Notes: generated by a model from the sequence alone, not told the origin. Counted from the stretch's first letter, positions 7,507 through 15,320 are shown. The stretch is 18,905 nt of DNA from CAZSSM01 sp964609385 (GCA_964609385.1 CAZSSM010000111.1:1-18905); one strand, 5' to 3'. A program made the numbers and translations.

Positions 7507-7702
7507 GCCCGTCCCGTCGCTCGAAGTCGAAGTCGGGGCCCAGGCCGTGGTGATCGCCGTCGCGCTCGAGAAACGATCGAAAAAAGCGCGCAAACTCCCC
7601 GCCATCGCGGATCGGAGCCTTGACAAGGGGGACGTGCGGACCACAAGATGAAGGGGCTTGTTGGCCTTCATCGCGGGAGCTTTGGTAGAGCTCCAGCGGT
7701 CG
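7469..7702 (-). CDS. Possible small ORF upstream of the initiator-like gene (no ATG)
   Basis: This minus frame encodes about 75 residues with a natural, acidic C-terminus (GEFARFFRSFLERDGDHHG, then an Asp-rich tail ending QTETGPA). Its codons are GC-rich in third position, unlike the overlapping frame. It has no ATG, GTG or TTG near its beginning; the only candidate is a CTG at 7696 preceded by GGGAGG, 11 nt upstream. It ends 38 nt inside the initiator-like gene, a layout typical of translational coupling. Directly upstream, in the same frame, a TGA at 7703-7705 separates it from a further open frame that also looks coding near its end (PKRRDWED). Either this is a CTG-started leader gene, a gene broken by a stop, or a read-through site. 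Function unknown. Confidence 0.35.
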   Translation of the reverse strand, partial: RPLELYQSSRDEGQQAPSSCGPHVPLVKAPIRDGGEFARFFRSFLERDGDHHGLGPDFDFERRDGHDGDDQTETGPA

Positions 7703-7742
7703 TCAGTCCTCCCAATCGCGACGCTTCGGTCCCCGAAGTCTT

Positions 7743-7766
7743 GGGCCATCCTTGCAGGGATGGCCC
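7743..7766. promoter_or_regulatory. Perfect 9-bp hairpin in the initiator leader region
   Basis: GGGCCATCC (7743-7751) and GGATGGCCC (7758-7766) form a perfect 9-bp stem with a 6-nt loop. There is no T-tract on either strand, so it is not a classical intrinsic terminator. It lies about 240 nt upstream of the ATG of the initiator-like gene on the minus strand, where plasmids often carry copy-control structures or operators. That role is a suggestion only. Confidence 0.45.
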
Positions 7767-8020
7767 TCGTCGTTTCTGGGTCGGTCGGTTTCGCTCTTCG
7801 CTAGGCGTCGGCCCCCTCGCCCCTCGATCCCAATGCCGCCGCCATCTCCACCCATGTGGAGGGCCCGGCCTGCTGGTGTGGACCAGAGTCGCCACCAGCA
7901 ATCAATGAGTATGGCCTCGGCGAGCTCGGGATCGCAATAGGTTGAATTTCCCCAAGTTACGTGAGGAAACTGCCAATAATACGACTCTAAGTTAATACAA
8001 AATGGAATAGGATCCCGGTA

Positions 8021-8305
8021 ATGTCTTGTTCCGTTCACTTCACTGAAAGACGTTCCACGGGATCGTTATGGTTGGCTCAAGAGATGATCGAAGATGATCG
8101 AACCGGATCGCTCCATGACGATTTCGCCGCCTGGCTCGCTGGCTTCGAGGCGGATGTCCGCAACCAAATCATCGCCTATGCCAATCTGCTGGGGGAGCAT
8201 GGGCCTTAAGCTCGGCCGACCCTATGTGGATACGCTGGAGGATTCCGCCTTCCCGAACATGAAGGAGTTGCGGGTTCCATTCCGGGGCGATCCCTGGATC
8301 AAGCT
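8021..8305 (+). pseudogene. Broken RelE/HigB-type toxin gene
   Basis: Two frames together give one toxin-like protein. The first ends FAAWLAGFEADVRNQIIAYANLLGEHGP with a stop at about 8209. A +1 shift gives LGRPYVDTLEDSAFPNMKELRV ... FRGDPW up to about 8296. The joined pattern (a helix pair ending LLxEHGP, then LGRPYVDTL, then MKELR) is the hallmark of RelE/HigB-type (phage-derived Gp49-like) mRNA interferase toxins. One extra base near 8206-8210 (CCTTAAG) explains the break. After RGDPW the usual C-terminus, with its strands and catalytic residues, is missing, and the sequence turns into another gene fragment. No antitoxin gene follows. It is therefore dead by frameshift and truncation, marking an old insertion or rearrangement between the replication block and the cargo block. 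Confidence 0.7.
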
Positions 8306-8368
8306 GTCGACGCCCGCAATTACGGTATTAGTCGCGAGATCGTCTACCAGTATCTGCGGGAGTCATAG
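8297..8368 (+). pseudogene. 3' fragment of an HTH gene, recombinase-like tail
   Basis: Immediately after the broken toxin, another frame reads DQAVDARNYGISREIVYQYLRES and then stops with TAG at 8366-8368. A tail of the form YGISRxTVYxYLR at the very C-terminus is typical of serine resolvase/invertase DNA-binding HTH domains, and also of some transposases. Only this tail is present, fused out of frame to the toxin remnant. This suggests a deletion or insertion junction near 8296. The family call is inference from a very short stretch. Confidence 0.4.
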
Positions 8369-8592
8369 GGTGCGAGGCTGGCCTGACAGCATCACTACAG
8401 GATGCCGGCCTGCTGGGAGGCCCACAGGCGATGGTTGTCGAGAGTGAAGATCTCGATGGAGTTCCCTCAAGGATGACTTCCCGAGTGGTTGGAAACCCTG
8501 GATTCACGATAATGATCCAGCAATGCCGGCTGGCCCCGACCACCGGCGCTGCCGGCGACAGCCCCGCGGCCTTGCCCCACTGAGCGCCACCC

Positions 8593-10275
8593 GTGACACC
8601 CAACCCACCCCTCGACGGTCTCGCGGATGCCGAGGCCCTCGGCTCTACCGATCGCGACAAGAAGCCTCCGCCAAACGGCATGTCGCAACGGACGAAGCTG
8701 GCTCGCTCAGGACTGGCAACCATCGGCGGCCAGCTCGCGAACTTTGGGATCGCGACCGGGGCGACCATGGTCTTGGCAAGGCTGCTCGACCCGGCCGATT
8801 TCGGCCGATACGCCATGGTCTATACCCTGATCGTCTTCGTCTGCAGCTTCCGCGACTTCGGGCTGCCGATGGCCGCGCTGCAGTCGCGTGACCTGGATCA
8901 CCTCAGATCCAGCGCCCTGTTCTGGTTCAACCTGCGGATCACAGCGTGCTTGGTCCCGTCGGTGATCGCGATGGGGCCCGCCCTGGCCTGGTTCTATGGC
9001 GAACCGCGGCTCGTCCCGCTGACCGCTGCCATGAGCATTGGGGTGCTGGCGCCGGCCCTGGTCAATCAGCATGAGGCGGTGCTGACACGAGGGCTGAGGT
9101 TCGGCACGCTGGTGGCCTGGGAGTCGGTCTCCTTCCTGACCGCCTCGATCGCCGCGGTCGGGCTCGCCATCGGCGGCGCCGGCCACTGGGCCCTAGCGCT
9201 GCAGTTCGTGTTCTGGCAGGTCGGCCGAGCGGTGGGGATCTGGGTCGCCTCCGGTTGGATCCCAGCGGCCCCTCGCATGTTGGGCGAGGCAAGGCAGCAG
9301 ATCGGGCAACTCGTCTCCTTCGGCGCGTACCTGACAGGATACCGGGTCCTGTCACATGCCGCGCGCGACTTCGACCGGGTCCTGGTCGGGTACATCGGCG
9401 GGGCACCTTCGCTCGGGCTGTACGACTCGGCATTCAAGTGGGCGAAGATGCCGTTCCAGCAGATCTACACGCCATTGCTGGGGGTTGCGGTCGCGGCCCT
9501 GAGCCACGTGCGGGACGACGAGACGGCTTTCCAGCGCAATGCGAGGGCCATCCTCATGCCGGTGCTGGGCCTCACGGTCCCTGCCCTCGCCTTCGGCGTT
9601 GTGGCCGGTGAGCCGCTCATCCTCGTCCTGCTCGGCCCGAAGTGGACGGGGGCAATCCCGATCTTCCGCTGGCTCTGCCTCGGCACCATCGCCTTTGCCG
9701 CCTTGAAGACGACGAAGTGGCTCTACGTCGCGACCGGGACCACGAAGCGGCAGTTCCGGTGGGGCCTGGCCTCTTCTCCGCTGTTCGCCTCCGCCCTCGG
9801 CCTGGGGGCGTTCTTCGACGCCGAGGGTGTGGCGGTCGGCTTCGCGGCCGCCAATTGGCTGCTGCTCGTTCCGGGGATGGCCTATTGCCTGAAGGGGACG
9901 CCGCTCGGCCTTGGGAGCTATTTCTCCCTGTTCGCCCGGCCGGTCCTGTCCTCGACGGCAGCGGCGGTCGCGGCCTGGGCTGCGGTCCGGCAGCTCGCGG
10001 CCGGGGGCTCGATTGCCGAGATCTTGGCGATGGCCCCGACGTTCGGCGTCGTATACGCCTCGGCCTGGCTCCTGCTGCCCGGCGGAATCGCCGCCGCCCG
10101 AGACCTCTGGGAAGTCGCCGGGAGCGTCCGCCACCGCGGGGCCCGTCTCCGTCCTCGGGCGTCGGTGGTCGGCGAGGATCCGGAGGGGCGGGCTTCCGGC
10201 CGCGAGCTGTCAGCCTGCGCCGAGGCCGATCCCGTGGCGAGCCCCGGCGTAAGCCCGATCCGAGGAGCGAGATAA
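8593..10275 (+). CDS. Polysaccharide/lipid-linked oligosaccharide flippase (MOP superfamily, Wzx-like)
   Basis: The gene encodes up to 560 residues. The GTG at 8593 is the first possible start; the ATG at 8680 (MSQRTKLARSGLATIGGQL) is more like the usual beginning of this family, the upstream 29 residues being hydrophilic. The N-terminal signature LANFGIATGATMVLARLLDPADFGRYAMVYTLIVF, with the LxPxxFGxYA pattern, is diagnostic of Polysacc_synt-type exporters. About 12-14 hydrophobic segments run to residue about 510, followed by a hydrophilic Arg-rich tail. Known family role: moving undecaprenyl-linked or similar sugar units from the inner to the outer leaflet of the cytoplasmic membrane. The stop at 10273-10275 is 3 nt before the ATG of the next gene, with GAGGAG upstream, so the two are co-transcribed. 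The glycosyltransferase at 1-1276 is a possible functional partner, but is far away and opposite in strand. Confidence 0.9.
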   Translation: MTPNPPLDGLADAEALGSTDRDKKPPPNGMSQRTKLARSGLATIGGQLANFGIATGATMVLARLLDPADFGRYAMVYTLIVFVCSFRDFGLPMAALQSRDLDHLRSSALFWFNLRITACLVPSVIAMGPALAWFYGEPRLVPLTAAMSIGVLAPALVNQHEAVLTRGLRFGTLVAWESVSFLTASIAAVGLAIGGAGHWALALQFVFWQVGRAVGIWVASGWIPAAPRMLGEARQQIGQLVSFGAYLTGYRVLSHAARDFDRVLVGYIGGAPSLGLYDSAFKWAKMPFQQIYTPLLGVAVAALSHVRDDETAFQRNARAILMPVLGLTVPALAFGVVAGEPLILVLLGPKWTGAIPIFRWLCLGTIAFAALKTTKWLYVATGTTKRQFRWGLASSPLFASALGLGAFFDAEGVAVGFAAANWLLLVPGMAYCLKGTPLGLGSYFSLFARPVLSSTAAAVAAWAAVRQLAAGGSIAEILAMAPTFGVVYASAWLLLPGGIAAARDLWEVAGSVRHRGARLRPRASVVGEDPEGRASGRELSACAEADPVASPGVSPIRGAR

Positions 10276-10278
10276 TTG

Positions 10279-10793
10279 ATGCACAGGGCAATCGATCCCA
10301 CCCCCGTCGGCATCTCGAGGGTCAGGCGGATGCTGGTCAATCTCGGACTCATTGGGCTGCTCGCCGGCTCGGGCTTCGACATCGCCACCCGGGGCGAACA
10401 CTGGCCGTTCTCGAGCTACCCGATGTTCAGCAGGACACGCCAGGAGGCCCGGCTCGATCACGTCTCGCTGATCGCGATCCCCCGCGACGGTTCGGAGGGA
10501 TTCCCGCTCTACGAGACGGGGCAGATCCACCCATTCTACTGGACCCGCCACCGGGAGGCGTTCCAACGGATGCTCGACCGGCCCGGCGGGGAGGCCGACG
10601 CCCGAGAGGCGATGGAGGACTGCCTCGAGCGTTACGAGCGCGGACGGCGGGCCGGCCGCCGCTCCGGGCGCTGCGGCTCTACCGGACGGACTGGACGCTC
10701 GACCCCGACGCCCCGGACCTGATCGCTCGGGAGAAGCGGACGTTCATCGCCGAGATCGTCGTGCCGGAGGGGGGGCCGGTCGATGTTCGCTGA
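10279..10793 (+). pseudogene. Small one-TM protein preceding an HTTM gene, apparently frameshifted
   Basis: From the ATG at 10279 the frame reads a membrane anchor (MLVNLGLIGLLAGSGF), then HWPFSSYPMFSRTRQEARLD, an LIAIPRDGSEGFPLYE strand region and a helical part to about LERYER. It then becomes an artificial Arg/Gly/Ser/Thr-rich string ending at 10722. In a second frame, from about 10640, a natural continuation appears (LRALRLYRTDWTLDPDAPDL, then FIAEIVVPEGGPVDVR), ending with TGA at 10791-10793. One missing base in GAGCG/CGG near 10638-10645 restores a single protein of about 171 residues. The restored end overlaps the next ATG at 10783 by 11 nt, as expected for a coupled operon. Its WPFxxYPMF motif matches WPLTKWSMY in the protein at 13058-13594. 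Frameshift or sequencing error; function unknown. Confidence 0.65.
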
Positions 10794-11718
10794 GCTCGCC
10801 CGGCGATGGGACCGGTTCTTCTTTGCGCCGGACTCGGCGGAGAACCTGGCCATCTGCCGGATCGTCTTCTACGGCGGCCTGCTGGCCCTGGTCTGGGACG
10901 CCGACTACGCCGCCTGGGGGCGTGTGGCGAACGTCTTCTGGATGCCGGAGCTGTGCTGGCCGTTCGGGCGCCTCGGCCTGCCCCGGCTCGGTCCTGAGGC
11001 GCTCGGCCCGATGTCGATCGCTTGGAAGATATCCCTGGGCCTGGCCTGCTTAGGTCTGCTGACCCGCCCGGCCGCGTTGGCATCGTTCGCACTCGGGTTC
11101 TACCTGCTCGGAATGCCGCATTGCCTGGGGGCACGCTCGCATACGGATGCGGCTCTGGTGCTGATCCTCGGCGTCATGGCCTTCGCCCGGACCGGAGACG
11201 CACTGTCGATCGACCGACGGCTTCGGGGCGGTCGGGTGACGCCGAGCGGAGAGTATCGCTGGCCGGTGCGGGCGGCCTGGCTGATCCTCTCCGCGGTCTT
11301 CTTCGCCGCCGGCTACGCCAAGGCGACTTACGGCGGCTGGGAGTGGGTGTTCTCCGACAACATGGCCTATATCCTCGTCGAGCACCAGTTCCCGACCGAA
11401 CACCCTGAGGCGCTCGTCTCCTGGGGCACCTGGATCGCCCGGAGGCCCTGGCTGGCCCGCGGCCTCGCCGCATCCGCATTGATCCTGGAACTCGGCTACC
11501 CCTTAGCGATGTTCAGCCGGACGGCCCGGATCGTCTTCGTGCCTGGGATGCTGGCGGCCGTCGTCGGCTTCCGGGTTTTGTTGGGCCCGTCATTCATCCC
11601 GCTCATGCTCTGCCACGTCTTCTGGGTCAGGTGGCGAGCCGAGCTTGCCGGAACCACATCTCGGGCCGTCGGAAAGGGGAAGGGGACCCCCGGGGATCAT
11701 GGAGCCCGTCGGCTCTGA
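10783..11718 (+). CDS. HTTM-domain integral membrane protein (vitamin K carboxylase-like fold), copy 1
   Basis: The gene encodes 311 residues with about 7-8 hydrophobic segments. The opening PDSAENLAICRIVFYGGLLAL (soluble stub, then NLAxxRIxF) and the central FFAAGYAKATYGGWEW, with K180, are typical of the HTTM domain, which shares ancestry with gamma-glutamyl carboxylase. Family members have no settled bacterial function. The ATG overlaps the reconstructed end of the preceding small TM gene by 11 nt. The gene is third in the plus operon (flippase, small TM protein, HTTM). Its last 129 nt overlap antisense with the end of the opposite HTTM gene; the final 20 residues (TSRAVGKGKGTPGDHG) are hydrophilic and probably unimportant. 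A second, longer HTTM protein with its own small partner lies on the minus strand. Confidence 0.85.
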   Translation: MFAELARRWDRFFFAPDSAENLAICRIVFYGGLLALVWDADYAAWGRVANVFWMPELCWPFGRLGLPRLGPEALGPMSIAWKISLGLACLGLLTRPAALASFALGFYLLGMPHCLGARSHTDAALVLILGVMAFARTGDALSIDRRLRGGRVTPSGEYRWPVRAAWLILSAVFFAAGYAKATYGGWEWVFSDNMAYILVEHQFPTEHPEALVSWGTWIARRPWLARGLAASALILELGYPLAMFSRTARIVFVPGMLAAVVGFRVLLGPSFIPLMLCHVFWVRWRAELAGTTSRAVGKGKGTPGDHGARRL

Positions 11719-13005
11719 CCAATCGCCACGGCGGGTGGACCACCGTGATCGAGGGCGGCCCGCCTCACGGAGCTTACCTCTCTGGCTTAAGGCGGAAGAT
11801 CGAGCGATGATCCCTCCGGCACCCTGAAAGATCAGCACGACGAGCCAGACCATCGCGGCCGGGGCGACGACGAGCCAAATCGTCCTCCAATCGAGCAGGC
11901 CCCCGACCCGCAGCACGGTCGGCAGCACAGGGCTGGAGATCCAGAAGGCCCCGAAGCCGATCGCGACAGCCAGGACGATCGCATCCGCCCGCACGGTCGG
12001 CCCACGGGTGAACCAGCGGCCCATTGCCCCCCGGAGGCGGGCGGTCTTGGACGAGTGGCCGGTCAGGCGTCCGGCCGCCGCCTGGAGGTCGATGAGGTCG
12101 ATGTAGAGCAGATACACCACCAGGATCGGCGTGAACGTGACGAGCAGCAGCAGGGCGTTCAGACCGTGGAACACCAGGGTCGACGCGACGATGATCCGCC
12201 TGGTCGTCCCGCCGATCAGGGCGAGCGGGAACAGGGCCTCGAACGCGATCACGACATAGCGAGACGACTCATAGAGCCAGGGCCGCGAGGCGAACGCCAC
12301 GAAGAGCGGGTTGACCGGAGGCAGATCGTAGATCACGGCCTTGATGTTTTTCGAGAGGGCGATCCTAGCCATCAGATACGGCTCGTCGGGCCAGACGCCG
12401 CAGATCTTGCTCAAGGCGGCCCCGAAGAAGAGGATCGAGAGCAGGACGAGGATGGCCCTGGCGGGGACAAAGTAGGCCCCGGAGTCGTCCGAGGGCGAGA
12501 CCCGATTCCGTGGCCTCCTCGACGCATCGAGCGAATAGGTGGCCCCCCAGTCTCCGGACAGGCCCATAAACAGGGGGATGATGACCGTATAGAAGACCCG
12601 AGCCTTCTGCGGCTCGATCGCCTGATACTGGATCTCGATCAGCATTCCGAGGGCGAGGACGACCCAGGTCGCCACCCGCGTCCTCCAGCCTAGCAGCAGG
12701 ACGACCAGCGCGGCGACCAGCCCCGCCTCCAGCCAATCGGCGGGCACATACGGCACGGCTCGTCGGATCGCCCCGAGCAGGTAGAGCTGCCCGCGCGCCG
12801 CCGCCGGGACCTCCTCCAGCAACGAGGCTGGATACCAGGCGACCTGCCAGAGGTAGAAGACCGCGTAGACGATCCGAAAGAGCCCCATCCGGCCGGCGGC
12901 ATTTTGCTCCGGCGCCAGCAGCCAGGAATCGGGAGCCCGGCGGAGCCGACCGGCCCCGGCCTTCAGCCGATCAGCGAGGACCATCGGTGGTTTCTCTCCG
13001 GCCAC
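11590..13005 (-). CDS. HTTM-domain integral membrane protein, copy 2
   Basis: The gene encodes 471 residues. The GTG at 13005 is chosen because GGGAGG lies 6-7 nt upstream; an ATG at 12984 is the alternative. The opening PDSWLLAPEQNAAGRMGLFRIVYAVFY and the central ILFFGAALSKICGVWPDEPY (K200) match the HTTM pattern AxLSK...W, and VFHGLNALLL at 278-287 is another typical HTTM stretch. Ten or so hydrophobic segments are visible. Two extra C-terminal TM segments (about residues 342-360 and 375-395) are absent in copy 1. The last 60 residues are Arg/Gly/Pro-rich and lie antisense to the end of copy 1, so the original stop may have been lost. The gene follows the small TM gene at 13058-13594 by 52 nt and is last in the minus operon. 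Biochemical function is unknown. Confidence 0.85.
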   Translation of the reverse strand: MAGEKPPMVLADRLKAGAGRLRRAPDSWLLAPEQNAAGRMGLFRIVYAVFYLWQVAWYPASLLEEVPAAARGQLYLLGAIRRAVPYVPADWLEAGLVAALVVLLLGWRTRVATWVVLALGMLIEIQYQAIEPQKARVFYTVIIPLFMGLSGDWGATYSLDASRRPRNRVSPSDDSGAYFVPARAILVLLSILFFGAALSKICGVWPDEPYLMARIALSKNIKAVIYDLPPVNPLFVAFASRPWLYESSRYVVIAFEALFPLALIGGTTRRIIVASTLVFHGLNALLLLVTFTPILVVYLLYIDLIDLQAAAGRLTGHSSKTARLRGAMGRWFTRGPTVRADAIVLAVAIGFGAFWISSPVLPTVLRVGGLLDWRTIWLVVAPAAMVWLVVLIFQGAGGIIARSSALSQRGKLREAGRPRSRWSTRRGDWSEPTGSMIPGGPLPLSDGPRCGSGKLGSPPDPEDVAEHERDE

Positions 13006-13057
13006 GGCACGCCTCCCTCGATCGCGACGGTCGTCTCTTCCCCCCGGTCCTCATGCC

Positions 13058-13594
13058 TCACCAATCGTCGCGCCTGTAGTCGGCGTCCGGGTCGACCGGG
13101 ATCCGGGCGAGCAGCTCGATTCGGGACGGTGTCTCGATATCGAGCGGGGGCAGGTCGAGCGGCCGGACCTCGAACTGCTTCTCCCAGATCTCAAGCTCGG
13201 TGATGTCTCTCCTCCCCCAGGCTCGCCCCACGAGGTTCACCGTCACCTGGACGTGCGGGCCCGGGACCTCGCCCCTTTGGGAGGATTCGATCGCCGCCCT
13301 GCCGAGCACGTACTCGCACGTCTGGCAGCCCTCGTAGGGGAAGAGCTGCGTGACGAGGAACGTGCTTTGATCTCCACCTCGAGCGGTGGCGACGACCTCG
13401 TATCGGCTGACGACCGGGGGCATCTCCGCCCGGGAGTGGGCGTACATGGACCATTTGGTCAGCGGCCAGAACTGGGGACGATCCCCGACGGCGACGAGCC
13501 CGGCCGCGAACATGACCAGCACAAGCTTGGTCGCCAACAGGCCGAAGCCCCTCGCGAAGTCCGGCGGAACGCCATCGGGTCGGGGATCATTCAT
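13058..13594 (-). CDS. Small one-TM protein partnered with HTTM copy 2
   Basis: The gene encodes 178 residues. A short cytoplasmic stub is followed by one TM helix (LLATKLVLVMFAAGLVAV, about 19-36), then FWPLTKWSMYAHSRAEMPP and an extra-membrane beta-rich part. Two cysteines sit in a CQTCEY motif near 100-104, just before a helical segment, so a disulfide or thiol role is possible. Layout and the WPL/F..(Y/W).M(Y/F) motif match the gene at 10279-10793, so these are paralogues or at least one family. Actinobacterial HTTM genes also often neighbour a small TM protein (DUF5819), a similar arrangement; no direct homology is claimed. The ATG at 13594 has only a weak ribosome-binding site. It sits between the GMC oxidoreductase and HTTM copy 2 in the minus operon. 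Confidence 0.72.
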   Translation of the reverse strand: MNDPRPDGVPPDFARGFGLLATKLVLVMFAAGLVAVGDRPQFWPLTKWSMYAHSRAEMPPVVSRYEVVATARGGDQSTFLVTQLFPYEGCQTCEYVLGRAAIESSQRGEVPGPHVQVTVNLVGRAWGRRDITELEIWEKQFEVRPLDLPPLDIETPSRIELLARIPVDPDADYRRDDW

Positions 13595-13747
13595 GGTCCG
13601 GTTCTCGGGGTGGATTGATCATCTGACAGGTGACAGGCCGAAAATCTACACCACCCCGCCGGCCCCGGACAATCGGCCTTGCCCGCGGCGTTGATCGCGG
13701 GCAACGGCCCGATGCCCTCGGCAATGTACGCCCCGGCCGCCGGCACG

Positions 13748-15271
13748 TCATGCCGATCCGACGGCCTGGGAGGCCCCGACCAGGTGGTCGGCGATCCGTC
13801 GACCGAGGGCGAGGATCGTGAATGTAGGCGAGTAGACGGAGCCGGTCGGGAAGACCGACGAGCTGGCGATGTAGAGGTTCGGGATCCCGAAGACCCGGCA
13901 CCGGGGGTCGACGACGCCCCGATCCGGCGATCTGGCCATCCGAGTTGTCCCCATCGGGTGGGCCGCATCCATCATCTGGTCGAGGGTCAGCGGGTCGTCG
14001 CCGAGGTCGAGGGCGCCGAGGCCGGCCCTCTCGAAGGCGGCCTTCAGCTCCCGGGCGGTCTCGGCGACGGAGCGATGGTCGAGCTCGGTGAACCGCCAAT
14101 CGACGACGATTTCGGGCATCCCCAGCGCGTCTCGCCGTTCCCCCAGGAAAATGCGGCTCTCGATGTTGGGGACCTGCTCGGAGGCGAACGTCACCTTGTA
14201 CTCGCGGACGAGGCCGAGTCCGTCCCGGCAGGCGACCCCGCCTCGGAAGGGCTGGAGCAGCCGGCCGAGCCGCCCGGCGTACTTCGGAGAGAGCGAAACC
14301 GTGTGGCGGAGCAGGCTGAACCGCTCTTGAACCTTCTTCCCCAGCGAGAAGACCAGGCAGGAGCGGGGCCGGGGCTGGGTCCGGACGAAATCGGCAAACT
14401 CGGCCATCCGAGGCCCGGGGGCGAGCCGGCCGCTCTGGACCTTCGAATGGTCCTGGTAATACTTCCCGACGAGCCCGTTCGCGTTGCCGATGCCGGCCGC
14501 GATCTGACGGTGGGAGGCGAGCAAAAGCCTCGGGACTTCCAGTCCGCCAGTTGCCAGGACGAAGTGGTCTGCCTTGGCCGTCAGGCGCCCCCCCTCGAGC
14601 GACTTGCATGTCGCCGAGACCACCCGTCCCCTGGACTCATCGTCGAGGTTCAGCTCAGTCACGGTTGCACCGAGGATGAGATCGACGTCGACCGAGCCTT
14701 CGAGCTCCTGCCCGAACCGCTCGGGGACGCGCATCGTCCGGGCTTCCCAGCTCTGGACTGCGGCCTGCAAGCCCGCTCGGCCCAGCTCCTCGCGCCGGGC
14801 CTCCGGCAAGAAGTTGCGGTCGGCCTGCTCGCCGGTCGGGATGCCGAGGTCCGACCCGACCGCCTCGTAGTACGGGGCGAGCTCCTGGGCGGTGATCGGC
14901 CAGTCGCTGTTCGGGATCCACGGCTTCCCGTCCAGATCGCCCTGGAGGAACGGCCGCCACTTGCCGGTCCAGATGAGGCTGGTCCCGCCGTACTGGCGGA
15001 TCCGGTTCTGGCCCCGGTAGTGCCGGGGCAGGTACGTGTGGAAGTCGGCGCCCGGCGTGTACAGCCGGTGGGGCTTGCCGACGAATCGCACGTCGTTCAG
15101 CGACTGGATCGCTGGGTCGAACGAGCGGCGGCCGCTCTCCAGGAGGATCACCGAGAGCCCCTTGCGGGCCAACTGCAACGCGAGGTCGGTCCCCGCCATG
15201 CCGGAGCCCACCACGACGACGTCCCCTCGGATCTCGGCCTCGAAATCCAAATCCAAGATGTCCCTGATCAT
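13748..15271 (-). CDS. GMC-family FAD-dependent oxidoreductase
   Basis: The gene encodes 507 residues. The N-terminal FAD dinucleotide motif VVVVGSGMAGTDLALQLARKG lies at 18-38, with the ribose-binding acid E45 in LLESG. The GGTSLIWTGKWRPF region at 95-108 and LATGGLEVPRLLL at 239-251 are typical of the family, and the C-terminal GMC domain includes HPMGTTRM at 438-445. The active-site His438 is present. The usual Asn/His partner in the final NPTxT motif is Ser481 here (SVYSPTFT), an unusual change that may alter activity. Known family role: FAD-linked oxidation of alcohols or sugars (choline, glucose, cholesterol, pyranose oxidases). The substrate is unknown; a sugar or lipid alcohol would fit the flippase context. 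A G-rich GGAGG abuts the ATG at 15271. The methyltransferase gene ends 49 nt upstream, so both are in one operon. Confidence 0.9.
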   Translation of the reverse strand: MIRDILDLDFEAEIRGDVVVVGSGMAGTDLALQLARKGLSVILLESGRRSFDPAIQSLNDVRFVGKPHRLYTPGADFHTYLPRHYRGQNRIRQYGGTSLIWTGKWRPFLQGDLDGKPWIPNSDWPITAQELAPYYEAVGSDLGIPTGEQADRNFLPEARREELGRAGLQAAVQSWEARTMRVPERFGQELEGSVDVDLILGATVTELNLDDESRGRVVSATCKSLEGGRLTAKADHFVLATGGLEVPRLLLASHRQIAAGIGNANGLVGKYYQDHSKVQSGRLAPGPRMAEFADFVRTQPRPRSCLVFSLGKKVQERFSLLRHTVSLSPKYAGRLGRLLQPFRGGVACRDGLGLVREYKVTFASEQVPNIESRIFLGERRDALGMPEIVVDWRFTELDHRSVAETARELKAAFERAGLGALDLGDDPLTLDQMMDAAHPMGTTRMARSPDRGVVDPRCRVFGIPNLYIASSSVFPTGSVYSPTFTILALGRRIADHLVGASQAVGSA

Positions 15272-15320
15272 CCTCCCCCCCGATCGCGGATTGGTGGCTG
15301 AGTCGGGCCAAGCCCGGGGT

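Noticed and set aside
7974..7990. A stretch containing TAATACGACTC, like the start of a T7 promoter
   Set aside because: Only the first 11 bases match; the initiation part is absent, so it is a chance match with no phage polymerase nearby.
9352..10134. A 260-codon minus-strand open frame rich in R, E, G and Q
   Set aside because: Antisense shadow of the flippase, which has clear family motifs.
12055..12693. A 212-codon plus-strand open frame rich in D/E/R/Q
   Set aside because: Antisense of HTTM copy 2; its charged composition mirrors hydrophobic codons read on the other strand.
13679..15301. A 540-codon plus-strand open frame
   Set aside because: It is antisense to the GMC oxidoreductase, which has full FAD and active-site motifs; high GC keeps the opposite strand open.
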